A DNA stretch of 64,000 nt, taken from Candidatus Accumulibacter necessarius (GTDB taxonomy: Bacteria > Pseudomonadota > Gammaproteobacteria > Burkholderiales > Rhodocyclaceae). The notes under the pieces were generated by a model, which ran no database searches, was not told where the DNA came from, and saw only the letters and a list, made by a program, of their open reading frames with translations. Positions 1 to 7,117 of this stretch are shown here, piece by piece. Location of the stretch: positions 22,780 through 86,779 of the forward strand of contig JAFLDL010000011.1 in NCBI GenBank assembly GCA_017302435.1, read 5' to 3'. The number at the start of each line of letters is the position of its first letter. Position 1 is the stretch's first letter. Made by a program: the position numbers and the translations under genes.

Positions 1-1041
1 TGAGCACCAGCGTGCCGCCGTTCAGGGCACTCAGCGTGCCGTTGTTGGTGACCGCAGAGTCAGTGATCTCGATGCTGCCACCGGCCACATCGGCGCTGAT
101 CGTGCCGTTGTTCACCAGCGTCTGCGTGCCGCCGATGTTGATCTGCCGGCCGATGGTGCCGTTCTGCCCGCGTACCGTGGTGCCCGAGGCGAAGGTGGTG
201 GTGCCGTTGCCGTCGAGGTCGATGCGGTTGCCGGGGCCAGTCGCACCGAACACGATGGTGCCGTTGCCACTGAGCGCGCCGTCGCCCTCGAAGCTGAGGA
301 TGCCGTTACTGTTGATGTTGATCGTGCCGTTGAGTACTAGGCCACCAGCGGTCACTCGCTCACGGTTGTTGGCGATGCTGGCCATGTCGAGGTTGCCGTT
401 GAGCGTGACCCCGTTCAGGTAATTGGCGGCGGTGCTCGTTACCGTGAAGAGGCCACCGCCGCTGGTGTTGATGATGCCGCCGATGGACACGCCTTCCTGC
501 CTTACGGTGCTGCCGGCGCCGGCGATGATCTGCCCGGTGGCGCTGCCGGTGACATTGCTGCTGAGCACCAGCGTGCCGCCGTTCAGGGCACTCAGCGTGC
601 CGTTGTTGGTGACCGCAGAGTCAGTGATCTCGATGCTGCCACCGGCCACATCGGCGCTGATCGTGCCGTTGTTCACCAGCGTCTGCGTGCCGCCGATGTT
701 GATCTGCCGGCCGATGGTGCCGTTCTGCCCGCGTACCGTGGTGCCCGAGGCGAAGGTGGTGGTGCCGTTGCCGTCGAGGTCCATGCGGTTACCCGGGCCG
801 GTGGCTCCGAACACGATACTGCCCGTGCCCCCAAGCGTGCTCGCGCCTTCGAAGCTCAGGATGCCGTTGCCGTTGATGTCGACGGTGCCGTTGTCGAGCG
901 TCAGTCCGTTGGTGATGCGCTGGCGGCTGTTGGCCACCGTGGCCATGTCCATCTTGCCGGTGAGCGTGACCCCGTTCAGGTAATTGGCGGCGGTGCTCGT
1001 TACCGTGAAGAGGCCGCCGCCGCTGGTGTTGATGGTGCCGC
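1..1041. repeat. 561-bp tandem repeat inside the adhesin gene
   Basis: Bases 1-240 recur almost unchanged at 562-801, and bases 408-478 recur at 969-1039, so the period is 561 bp (187 codons) and keeps the frame. The segment between these blocks (about 241-400 against 802-960) has diverged much more. The near-identity of one block next to divergence in the other suggests recent gene conversion or unequal crossing-over. The array continues past the left edge. Confidence 0.85.
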
Positions 1042-1429
1042 CGGAGACAGTCTGCCCGTTCTGGGTCAGCAGTGCGCCCGTAGCGACGTTGATCACGCCG
1101 CCGGCGTTGTTAGTGGCGCCCCCGGCTACTAGCGTCAGCGAAGCGGCATCAATATTGAGAATCCCGGCGTGGTTGAGGTTCAGGATGTTCTGCGCGCTGT
1201 TCACCGTCACCACGCCGGTGGCGCCGATGGTGGCGGTGTCATTAGAACCCGGCGTCTGCGCCGGGTTGCCGTTGCCGGCCAAGCACGAGGCCCAATTGGC
1301 CAGCGCGTTCCAGTTGCCCGAGGCCGTGTTCCAGGTGCAGTTGGCAGCCAGCGCCTGTTGCGCCGGGAAGGCGAGCAGAATGGCCAGCAGGCCGCGTTTC
1401 AGGGTGAAAGGTCGGTGACGTGCGGGCAT
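1..1429 (-). CDS. Secreted adhesin/autotransporter-like repeat protein, C-terminus outside window
   Basis: The reading frame is open on the minus strand from an ATG at 1429 to the window edge (476 residues visible). GGAG lies a few bases before the ATG. The first 28 or so residues form a signal peptide (basic MPARHRPFTLKR, hydrophobic stretch, then AQQALA-ANC). The rest is Gly/Asn/Thr-rich with phrases such as GGTINTSGGGLFTV, VNNGTISA and VTNNGTLSALNGG, typical of parallel beta-helix passenger domains of autotransporters and haemagglutinin-like adhesins. A unit of 187 residues is repeated. The transport mode cannot be judged because the C-terminus (beta-barrel or sorting signal) is missing. 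Plus-strand frames across this interval are open only because the repeat is low in complexity. I am sure of the strand and the surface-protein character, not of the ligand. Confidence 0.8.
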   Translation of the reverse strand, partial: MPARHRPFTLKRGLLAILLAFPAQQALAANCTWNTASGNWNALANWASCLAGNGNPAQTPGSNDTATIGATGVVTVNSAQNILNLNHAGILNIDAASLTLVAGGATNNAGGVINVATGALLTQNGQTVSGGTINTSGGGLFTVTSTAANYLNGVTLTGKMDMATVANSRQRITNGLTLDNGTVDINGNGILSFEGASTLGGTGSIVFGATGPGNRMDLDGNGTTTFASGTTVRGQNGTIGRQINIGGTQTLVNNGTISADVAGGSIEITDSAVTNNGTLSALNGGTLVLSSNVTGSATGQIIAGAGSTVRQEGVSIGGIINTSGGGLFTVTSTAANYLNGVTLNGNLDMASIANNRERVTAGGLVLNGTININSNGILSFEGDGALSGNGTIVFGATGPGNRIDLDGNGTTTFASGTTVRGQNGTIGRQINIGGTQTLVNNGTISADVAGGSIEITDSAVTNNGTLSALNGGTLVL

Positions 1430-1637
1430 GTTATTCTCCATCAGTAGGCGTGGTTTTCATGACTTCTCTGGCCAGCCGGCAAAACGAAATTGGCGGATGT
1501 TGTTGCGCAAGCAATTTCCGCGCCTATGTTGTTCGCCTGCTTGCCGAGCTTTGCCGGAATCATTTAGATCAGCGGCTTGCGCCAACGGTCGAGTGCGCAG
1601 TCCGCGTTAAGGGGTAAGGCCGGGCGCCCCTTGGGCC

Positions 1638-1672
1638 GCAGGGTGTAAAGGCCCTGCATGGTGCAACTGCAC
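1638..1672. promoter_or_regulatory. Inverted repeats upstream of the LuxR-type gene
   Basis: The divergent gap 1430-1703 holds two short inverted repeats: GCAGGG (1638-1643) with CCCTGC (1652-1657), and the 12-bp GTGCA-AC-TGCAC (1661-1672). The second lies about 32 bp before the regulator's ATG, where an autoregulatory operator could sit. No convincing sigma-70 promoter was found, and the rest of the gap shows nothing else. The role is conjectural. Confidence 0.3.
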
Positions 1673-1703
1673 TATCGCGGAGAGCACTTGTCATAAAGGT
1701 GGG

Positions 1704-2690
1704 ATGGCGTACACGACAGGCAGGCGGGCGATGTCCAATGCACAAACTCTGAACCAGTTGATCCTGTCCTTGTACCGCGAGGGTCGCGAGGTGCCGCTCG
1801 GCAGCTTTCGCGGCTGGGCGCTGGAGCAGATCCAGGGTCTGATTGCCTTCGATTCAGCCTGGTGGGGCAACGCGGCCGCGAATCCGCCCGTGCTGCACGA
1901 CATGTATCTGCACAATTGCGATCACGGCATCCTTGATGCCTACGCGATGCAAATGGAGCAAGATCCTTTCCGTGCGGCGCTGCTCGCCGGCTCCGGCGTC
2001 GCCGTAAATCTCAGGGATCTCACGACCCGCGCGCGCTATGTACGGACGCCGCTCTATCGCGACTTTGCCCGTCACTTCAAGGTGGAGTGTGCGCTTGGCA
2101 CGTTGCTGATCGAGCCTGCATCGTCGCTCTACGAGTTTCTGACCGTCTGGCGGCACGACTGGCGGCGCCCGTTTTCCGAGGCCGAGCGCCAGACCAAGGA
2201 ACTGCTGATGCCACATCTGGTGGAGGTACACCGTGCCGTCCGCTTGCGTCATTTCCTGAAGGTTCCACGTACCGACAACCGAGAGTGGGCCCTGGTTGAC
2301 GCGCACGCCTTCCTGCGCGAAGCCTCGCCGGCCTTTGTTGCCCGTATCCGCAGACACTGGCCTGACTGGAGTGGCAGCGGCTTGCCCGAAGCCCTGGCTA
2401 GCTGCATCAACGCGGGTGGCGGTTATGCTGCCGCGTCGGTCCGATTCGACGTCACGCCGCACGGGCAGTTGCGCTATGTCCTCGTGAGAGCCGATGGTGC
2501 GCTGGAGCAATTGTCGCTTCGCGAACGCGAAATCGCCGCCCGTTATGCCCAAGGTGAGACCCATTCGGCGATCGGCGCGGCGCTGTCGTTATCACCGGCA
2601 ACGGTGCGCAATCACATTGCCCACTGCTTCAAGAAGCTGGGGGTCAGCAACAAGGTCGAACTCGCGTCGCGACTCGAACGGAAAGGGTGA
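1704..2690 (+). CDS. LuxR/FixJ-type helix-turn-helix transcriptional regulator
   Basis: This 328-residue protein has a typical LuxR-type DNA-binding domain at its C-terminus (about residues 265-325): LSLREREIAARYAQGETHSAIG, then SPATVRNHI and KKLGVSNKVELASRL. The first 260 residues match no sensor domain I recognise; there is no phospho-acceptor receiver motif and no clear autoinducer-binding signature. The ATG at 1704 has AAGGTGGG just upstream; an internal ATG at 1731 (MSNAQTLNQL) is an alternative start. It is transcribed away from the adhesin gene, so control of that gene is possible but unproven. Confidence 0.8.
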   Translation: MAYTTGRRAMSNAQTLNQLILSLYREGREVPLGSFRGWALEQIQGLIAFDSAWWGNAAANPPVLHDMYLHNCDHGILDAYAMQMEQDPFRAALLAGSGVAVNLRDLTTRARYVRTPLYRDFARHFKVECALGTLLIEPASSLYEFLTVWRHDWRRPFSEAERQTKELLMPHLVEVHRAVRLRHFLKVPRTDNREWALVDAHAFLREASPAFVARIRRHWPDWSGSGLPEALASCINAGGGYAAASVRFDVTPHGQLRYVLVRADGALEQLSLREREIAARYAQGETHSAIGAALSLSPATVRNHIAHCFKKLGVSNKVELASRLERKG

Positions 2691-2780
2691 GAGCGGCAAG
2701 GTACCCTTTGTCCGGGCGCGCTGGTCTCTCCGGGTTGCGCAGGGAGCCGGCGGTTCTTGCGCCTTGCAGCCTGAAGGCCG

Positions 2781-3971
2781 CTATTTGCCCTTCGGCCCCG
2801 CTTGTTCGGCAGGTGTGTTGTAGCCGCTCAATTCCATGAAACCGACGCCGGTGTGCGAACCGCTGACCTTGACCGCGCCTTCCCAGTAGACGTTCAGTGT
2901 GGTCGTGCGGGCATCAAACTGGCTCCAGCGGATTACTGGATCGACCTTCAACTTCAAGCCCTTGGCTGGCACGGAAATCGTCCAGTCCATCGGATAGACC
3001 ACCCCTGACGAAGGGCTCTTCCAGGTGCCGCGGGAGGTGGCTTCGAATTCCGCGGCGCCGATCGCGCTGACCGTGCCGTCCTTGGCATGGGTTCCCATTC
3101 GCAGAACCGGCCCCCCCTGGCGGTCAAACAGTTCGAAAATCATGATATCCGCACCGTCGGCCAGTTGTAGCGCAAACCAGTTCCAGCGCAGTTTCGCCGC
3201 CTCGAAGTCGCCCCACTGGTGATCGAACCACACTTCGCCGCGAACTGCCCTGGGCGTGCCGGCAATGGTCAGCGTGCCCTCTGCGGTCATGCGTGGACGC
3301 GAGGTGTAATAGCTCATGCCTGCGGCGGCGAAATCGAGCAGACCGGCGACCGGCGTTCCCGGCGCCTGGTGCAGTACGGGTGGCAGGCGGTCGTTGAGCT
3401 TCAGATCAAGCGCAAAATCCTTGCCGGTCATTTTCGCTGAGTGGCTGGCACCTTCTCCGCGCATCTGCCAGTCGCCAAAGGTGAAGTCAAAACCGTCGCG
3501 GCGCCCGGTCGACGGGTTGCCGGCGGTACGTGCCTGCTCGGTGTACAGCTTTTCGGTCTGATGGTCGAGCAGCGAGCCGTGGAATACCGTATGCGTCAGC
3601 GTGCCCTGGCGCAGGAAGGTTGCGAGATGAAACGAGTAACGCTCGCCGGAATCGGTCTGCAGGTGGCCACTGTAGTACCACCACTCGGTGAGCTTGTCAT
3701 GCGCGGCATCGTCCGCCGGCAGCTTGACCGCAGGCATCCTGGCGGCGGCGTCGGCCACGGAGGCCGAGCGTTCGGCGACCAGTGGCGCCGGTGGCGCCAC
3801 TGGTGGCTTGTTGGAGCGAAAGAAGAGCAGCCAGGCGACCGCCAGCATCATGATCAGCCAGCCGCAGATCACCAGCCAGCGATAGCGCCGGAACCAGCGC
3901 GACGAGCCGGGATGGGCCTTGCCACGGCTGAGGTGCCGCGCGCCATAGGTATCGGTCATTCCTCTGTTCAT
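2781..3971 (-). CDS. Lipocalin-like (AttH/CrtC-type) membrane-anchored protein
   Basis: This 396-residue protein has a cytoplasmic N-terminus, one membrane segment at about residues 28-48 (WLVICGWLIMMLAVAWLLFF), a Pro/Ala linker and a large extracytoplasmic domain. The domain opens with KLTEWWYYSGHLQT and contains GEVWFDHQWGDFE, both typical of the AttH/carotenoid-hydratase lipocalin-like family. The ATG at 3971 overlaps the stop of the upstream hydrolase (ATGA) and has AGGA nine bases before it; a GTG at 3977 is in frame but too close to that Shine-Dalgarno site. It is last in an operon with exosortase-associated hydrolases, so it may handle a lipid-linked or envelope substrate. The substrate is unknown. 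Confidence 0.75.
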   Translation of the reverse strand: MNRGMTDTYGARHLSRGKAHPGSSRWFRRYRWLVICGWLIMMLAVAWLLFFRSNKPPVAPPAPLVAERSASVADAAARMPAVKLPADDAAHDKLTEWWYYSGHLQTDSGERYSFHLATFLRQGTLTHTVFHGSLLDHQTEKLYTEQARTAGNPSTGRRDGFDFTFGDWQMRGEGASHSAKMTGKDFALDLKLNDRLPPVLHQAPGTPVAGLLDFAAAGMSYYTSRPRMTAEGTLTIAGTPRAVRGEVWFDHQWGDFEAAKLRWNWFALQLADGADIMIFELFDRQGGPVLRMGTHAKDGTVSAIGAAEFEATSRGTWKSPSSGVVYPMDWTISVPAKGLKLKVDPVIRWSQFDARTTTLNVYWEGAVKVSGSHTGVGFMELSGYNTPAEQAGPKGK

Positions 3972-5002
3972 GCCCACAATTCCTCTCGCCTGGATGGTGG
4001 CGAATTCCCGTCAGCAGCCGTTGCGGCGACGTCGTTATCGTCGTCAGTGCCCGTCAGGGTGTCAAGCCACGCCAGGGTCGCGTTTTCTACGGCCGCGCGC
4101 GACGCGAGCGATGAGAAGGTGTGATCGGCGTCAGCCATGTCAATCCGGCGTACCTTGCAAGCCTCGATCAGACCTGACCAGGCGAGGTTGGCGCCGGAAA
4201 ATTCCAGGAATTCCTTGGCTGTATAGTCCTGTCCGCTGAGGACCAGAAGTATTTTCCCGGAAAACTGTCGCCAGCCATCGGCCATGCGATCCTGAAAAGA
4301 ACGCGCAGGCTGTCGGTCTGCCGGACCCTGCCGGTGCGCCACCCACGCGGTCCGGAGCAGGCCGCGAACCGATTTCAGCACTTCCATCCGGCCGCTCAGC
4401 AGCTTCCACCAGAAATCACCTTGTAGCAGACGCTGGCGGTAATAGTGCTTGATCTGTGTCTGCGCCAGGCTGGTCTCGGAGCGAACCCAGGGGTTCAGCA
4501 GGACCAGGCCGGCAACCCTCGGGTCACGCGTTGCCTGGACATACAGCAGCGCCGCCGAGGCGGCGTCGCAAAGCCCCCAGAGAACGATGCGCCGCAACGA
4601 TGGGCATGCCAGCTGAAAGGCGTCAAGGGCGGCGCCGATGTCGGCCGAAACTTCTTCAAAGCCGTGCATTTCGCCGCTTGCGTCGCCCATGCCGCGATAG
4701 TCGAAGCGCATCGTAGGGTAGCCTTCAGCCGCCAGGCGGCGAGCGAGCAGCAGGAACTGTCGATGACTGCCCACCCGGTATTGCGGGCCGCCAACGACGA
4801 CCAGCACCCCGCAACCGGCTGACGGGTCCGGCATGACAGCCCGATCCGGGGCACTCGCGCCATTCCCCGGCACTGCCGACGCCGCGCTGCTGCCCATTCG
4901 GGCGGGGCTATGCGCGTCCGAGGATGGCCGTGGCAAGGCGACGATGCCCGGCAGGAGATCGCCGGCGCAGGGGAACACCAGGGCTCGCTCGACGACTTTC
5001 AT
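3968..5002 (-). CDS. Exosortase A system-associated hydrolase 1 (alpha/beta hydrolase)
   Basis: This 344-residue alpha/beta hydrolase carries the phrases VVVGGPQYRVGSHRQF and RFDYRGMGDASGE, which I recognise from the hydrolase-1 family that accompanies exosortase A gene clusters. The nucleophile elbow reads LWGLCDAAS, with Cys where most hydrolases have Ser. A late DADHTFSS motif offers the catalytic His. The first 50 residues contain an unusual Pro/Ser/Ala insertion. The start overlaps the stop of hydrolase 2 (ATGA at 5002-4999), implying translational coupling. In known clusters these hydrolases sit with acyl-CoA ligases and exosortase and are thought to act in exopolysaccharide or acyl-group metabolism; no biochemical role is established. 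Confidence 0.82.
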   Translation of the reverse strand: MKVVERALVFPCAGDLLPGIVALPRPSSDAHSPARMGSSAASAVPGNGASAPDRAVMPDPSAGCGVLVVVGGPQYRVGSHRQFLLLARRLAAEGYPTMRFDYRGMGDASGEMHGFEEVSADIGAALDAFQLACPSLRRIVLWGLCDAASAALLYVQATRDPRVAGLVLLNPWVRSETSLAQTQIKHYYRQRLLQGDFWWKLLSGRMEVLKSVRGLLRTAWVAHRQGPADRQPARSFQDRMADGWRQFSGKILLVLSGQDYTAKEFLEFSGANLAWSGLIEACKVRRIDMADADHTFSSLASRAAVENATLAWLDTLTGTDDDNDVAATAADGNSPPSRREELWA

Positions 5003-5820
5003 GCAGCAACCGTTTCGGACATTGCCATCAGGCTGGCGTCAAGCAGTGCCGGACACTCGCTGATCTCGCTCGTCTGCCAGAACGCCGGACCGTTGACCAG
5101 GTTGCTGCGGACGTGCTGGCCGGCCGCCTGCCACTGCGTCAGCCGCGCCAGGGCGGCGGGCGACAGGCTGGCATCCGGCCGGCTGGAGATTTCGATCCAC
5201 TCGACGCGGCCAGAGCGGTGCGGCAAGAGCAGCTCCGCCTTCTCCAGTCCGGCAGCCAGGGCTGGTGACAGAAGATAGCCGGCGACCTCGACGGACTCCC
5301 CCTGCTGCAGTTGCTTGCGCAGCCGCTCCGTCACGCCCTTGCTTTCTCCGCCGAGGATCCCGGCGGCCAGCTTCAGCCGCAGGAACTGCTGCAGGAACTG
5401 CTTGCCGGAAACCACCGGCTGCCAGAACAGCAGGTTGACCGGACGTCCCATTCGGTTTGCCGCTTCATTCGCCAACAGGCAGCCTGTGCGCTGGCCCCAC
5501 AACCATAGCGGTGTGGCAGTCTGCTGCTGAAGCCAGTCGCAGGCAAGCTCGACGTCCGCCAGCCATGCCTCCCACGTGGCATCGCCGAAGTCGCCGGAAC
5601 TGTCGCCACAACCCAGCAAATCGATTTGCAGGACGGTGTAGCCGGCGGCGGCCATCGCTCGTGCCTGCAAGGCGGCCATGCGCCTTGACTTGTTCAGCTC
5701 TTCGGCAAAGGGCGCCACGTACACCACCGCGCCACAATGCCTAGTGGGCGCTTCGGGACCATGAAGAATCGCGAAGCGCTGGCCTGAAGCGGCTGGCAGG
5801 AAGAAGGCTTCAAAGGCCAT
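4999..5820 (-). CDS. Exosortase A system-associated hydrolase 2 (alpha/beta hydrolase)
   Basis: This 273-residue protein has AVVYVAPFAEELNKSRRM near residue 32 and LQIDLLGCGDSSGDF near residue 62, diagnostic of the hydrolase-2 family of exosortase A systems. The position that should carry the nucleophile reads WLWGQRTGCLLA, so the usual Gly-x-Ser-x-Gly is replaced by Gly-x-Arg-x-Gly. It is therefore either catalytically inactive or uses another residue. It begins 12 bp after the acyl carrier protein gene and its stop is coupled to hydrolase 1. The three genes plus the lipocalin-like gene form one transcription unit. Confidence 0.82.
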   Translation of the reverse strand: MAFEAFFLPAASGQRFAILHGPEAPTRHCGAVVYVAPFAEELNKSRRMAALQARAMAAAGYTVLQIDLLGCGDSSGDFGDATWEAWLADVELACDWLQQQTATPLWLWGQRTGCLLANEAANRMGRPVNLLFWQPVVSGKQFLQQFLRLKLAAGILGGESKGVTERLRKQLQQGESVEVAGYLLSPALAAGLEKAELLLPHRSGRVEWIEISSRPDASLSPAALARLTQWQAAGQHVRSNLVNGPAFWQTSEISECPALLDASLMAMSETVAA

Positions 5821-5832
5821 GGCGAGGGATGG

Positions 5833-6084
5833 TCAAGCGGCCAGTTTGCCCTGGACGAAGTCGATCAGGGTAGCCAGGGATGCAAATACCGAACCGTCGA
5901 TTTCATCGTCCTCGACAATAAACCCGAAGCGTTCTTCCAGTGTCGTGATCAGAGCAACCACCGCCATCGAATCGAGTTCGGGTAGTGCACCGAGCAATGG
6001 TGTGTTCAGCGAAAATCCGCTCGCCCGGCCCTTGAGGCTCAACACCTCGTCAAGAACCGCTACCACCTCGTCTTTGATGTCCAT
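5833..6084 (-). CDS. Acyl carrier protein, exosortase cluster type
   Basis: This 83-residue acidic protein has the phosphopantetheine attachment motif LPELDSMAVV, with the modified Ser in DSM, followed by ITTLEERFGFIVEDDEI as in acyl carrier proteins. The ATG at 6084 has AGGAG five bases upstream; a longer frame reaches 6150 but lacks a ribosome site. It leads the operon with the two exosortase-system hydrolases, so an acyl group carried here may be the hydrolases' substrate. It is not the fatty-acid synthesis AcpP, which normally sits with fabF and fabD. Confidence 0.85.
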   Translation of the reverse strand: MDIKDEVVAVLDEVLSLKGRASGFSLNTPLLGALPELDSMAVVALITTLEERFGFIVEDDEIDGSVFASLATLIDFVQGKLAA

Positions 6085-6323
6085 GCAATCTCCTGTAGAT
6101 GGGTTTTCCCCGGCGGCAGCCAGCCAGCAGGCCGCGGGTCGATGCTTCAAGGATCATTATACCGAGGTGAGTCATGGCGCTTTGTGCGATAGGTCACGCT
6201 GCCCGCCAGCGCCTGGACCCGCGGGCAGAAGATTGACCGGCCTCGCCATTCCATGCTTTAGTGGCAGGCGGAGCGTTGCAGCCGCGTTGCTCCGCGCACC
6301 TTGTTTACGAGAGGAGACCTACA

Positions 6324-6722
6324 TTGTCGAAAAAGAAAGACAAGAAGAAGTCCGCCACTGCGAAGGCAGAGAGTCTGCTGACACCGGCGGTTGATCCGAT
6401 GCAGTTGCTGGAACAGCGCGTTGCTGCGCTGGAGGCCCAGTTTGCGCAACTCATACTCCAGGAAGGGCCCGCCGGACCGCAAGGCGACAGAGGCCCTGCG
6501 GGTGCCAAGGGCGAGCGAGGTCCGGTAGGGCCGCAGGGCGAGCCAGGGCCTGCCGGTGCCAAGGGCGATCCTGGTGTGATGGGCCCGCAGGGCCCGCAGG
6601 GCCCTCAGGGTCGCGAAGGCGCTGCCGGGCCGCAGGGCGTGCCGGGTGCCAAGGGTGTGGCCGGTCCCAAGGGCCCGCCAGGACCTTCTGGCCCGAAGGG
6701 CGAAGCAGCCACCACCGCCTGA
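6324..6722 (+). CDS. Collagen-like triple-helix repeat protein
   Basis: The likely start is TTG at 6324, giving [14 protein letters not shown], with GAGGAG about seven bases upstream; the in-frame codons before it lack a ribosome site. The product (132 residues) has a Lys-rich head, a short amphipathic helix ([19 protein letters not shown]) able to trimerise, then about 27 uninterrupted Gly-X-Y triplets such as [18 protein letters not shown], ending GEAATTA. Bacterial collagen-like proteins form stable triple helices without hydroxyproline. There is no signal peptide, so it may be cytoplasmic or exported by a non-classical route. A gap of 239 bp separates it from the divergent acyl carrier protein gene. 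Confidence 0.85.
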   Translation: MSKKKDKKKSATAKAESLLTPAVDPMQLLEQRVAALEAQFAQLILQEGPAGPQGDRGPAGAKGERGPVGPQGEPGPAGAKGDPGVMGPQGPQGPQGREGAAGPQGVPGAKGVAGPKGPPGPSGPKGEAATTA

Positions 6723-7117
6723 CGACGGGTTCACGGCAGGAGTCGCAACGACCGGGTTTTTCATTGCCCTCGCCGCGACGGGTATTCGTGATCGGTCCTC
6801 GAGTATCCGTCTGTGCCATCGTGCAACATCACACTGTATCCCTGCGCAATCTCCGGCAATGATCGTTGGTCTGCCGACTTCCTGGCGGCAGCGGTCAAGA
6901 GTCGCGCCACTCCCGGTCCTGGGGGCGGCGCAGAACCTGATTCATCCAGAAAATCATCGTAGCGACCGTATGCGCCTTCTCCTCGAAAGGCATATCGCCC
7001 GGATTTAAGTACAGTAGACTGCAGTGCTCCGAGAGTGCCAAGCGAAGCGGCACGAATGTTCGTGCCCGCAAGCTAGAGTGCGCCCGGCGGAAGTTGGCCG
7101 TTGCTGCGGGATTCGTG
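6723..7117. other. Non-coding gap between the collagen-like gene and the FeeM-PilZ gene
   Basis: No convincing gene lies in these 395 bases. A minus-strand frame of 32 codons (6895-6993, beginning MPFEEKAHTVATMIF) has an ATG but no ribosome site. A perfect 8-bp inverted repeat sits at 7049-7066. The G+C content drops near 6990-7015 (atttaagtacagtagact), where the promoter of the downstream gene may lie. Confidence 0.5.
7049..7066. promoter_or_regulatory. 18-bp palindrome upstream of the FeeM-PilZ gene
   Basis: GGCACGAA-TG-TTCGTGCC is a perfect inverted repeat with 8-bp arms, 52 bp before the ATG at 7118 and just after an A+T-rich stretch that could be a promoter. Its size suits a dimeric regulator; it does not match a regulator site known to me. 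A hairpin in the leader RNA is an alternative reading. Confidence 0.45.

Noticed and set aside
1-1041. CRISPR array or insertion sequence as the source of the repeat
   Set aside because: The repeat keeps a 187-codon period in frame inside a coding region and has no spacers or terminal inverted repeats.
12-1418. Plus-strand open frames rich in Pro/Val/Leu over the left edge
   Set aside because: They are shadows of the minus-strand adhesin, which has a signal peptide, a ribosome site and a typical beta-helix composition.
6470-6720. Short DNA tandem repeat at the collagen-like gene
   Set aside because: The 9-bp periodicity comes from Gly-X-Y codons; it is protein repeat, not a satellite.
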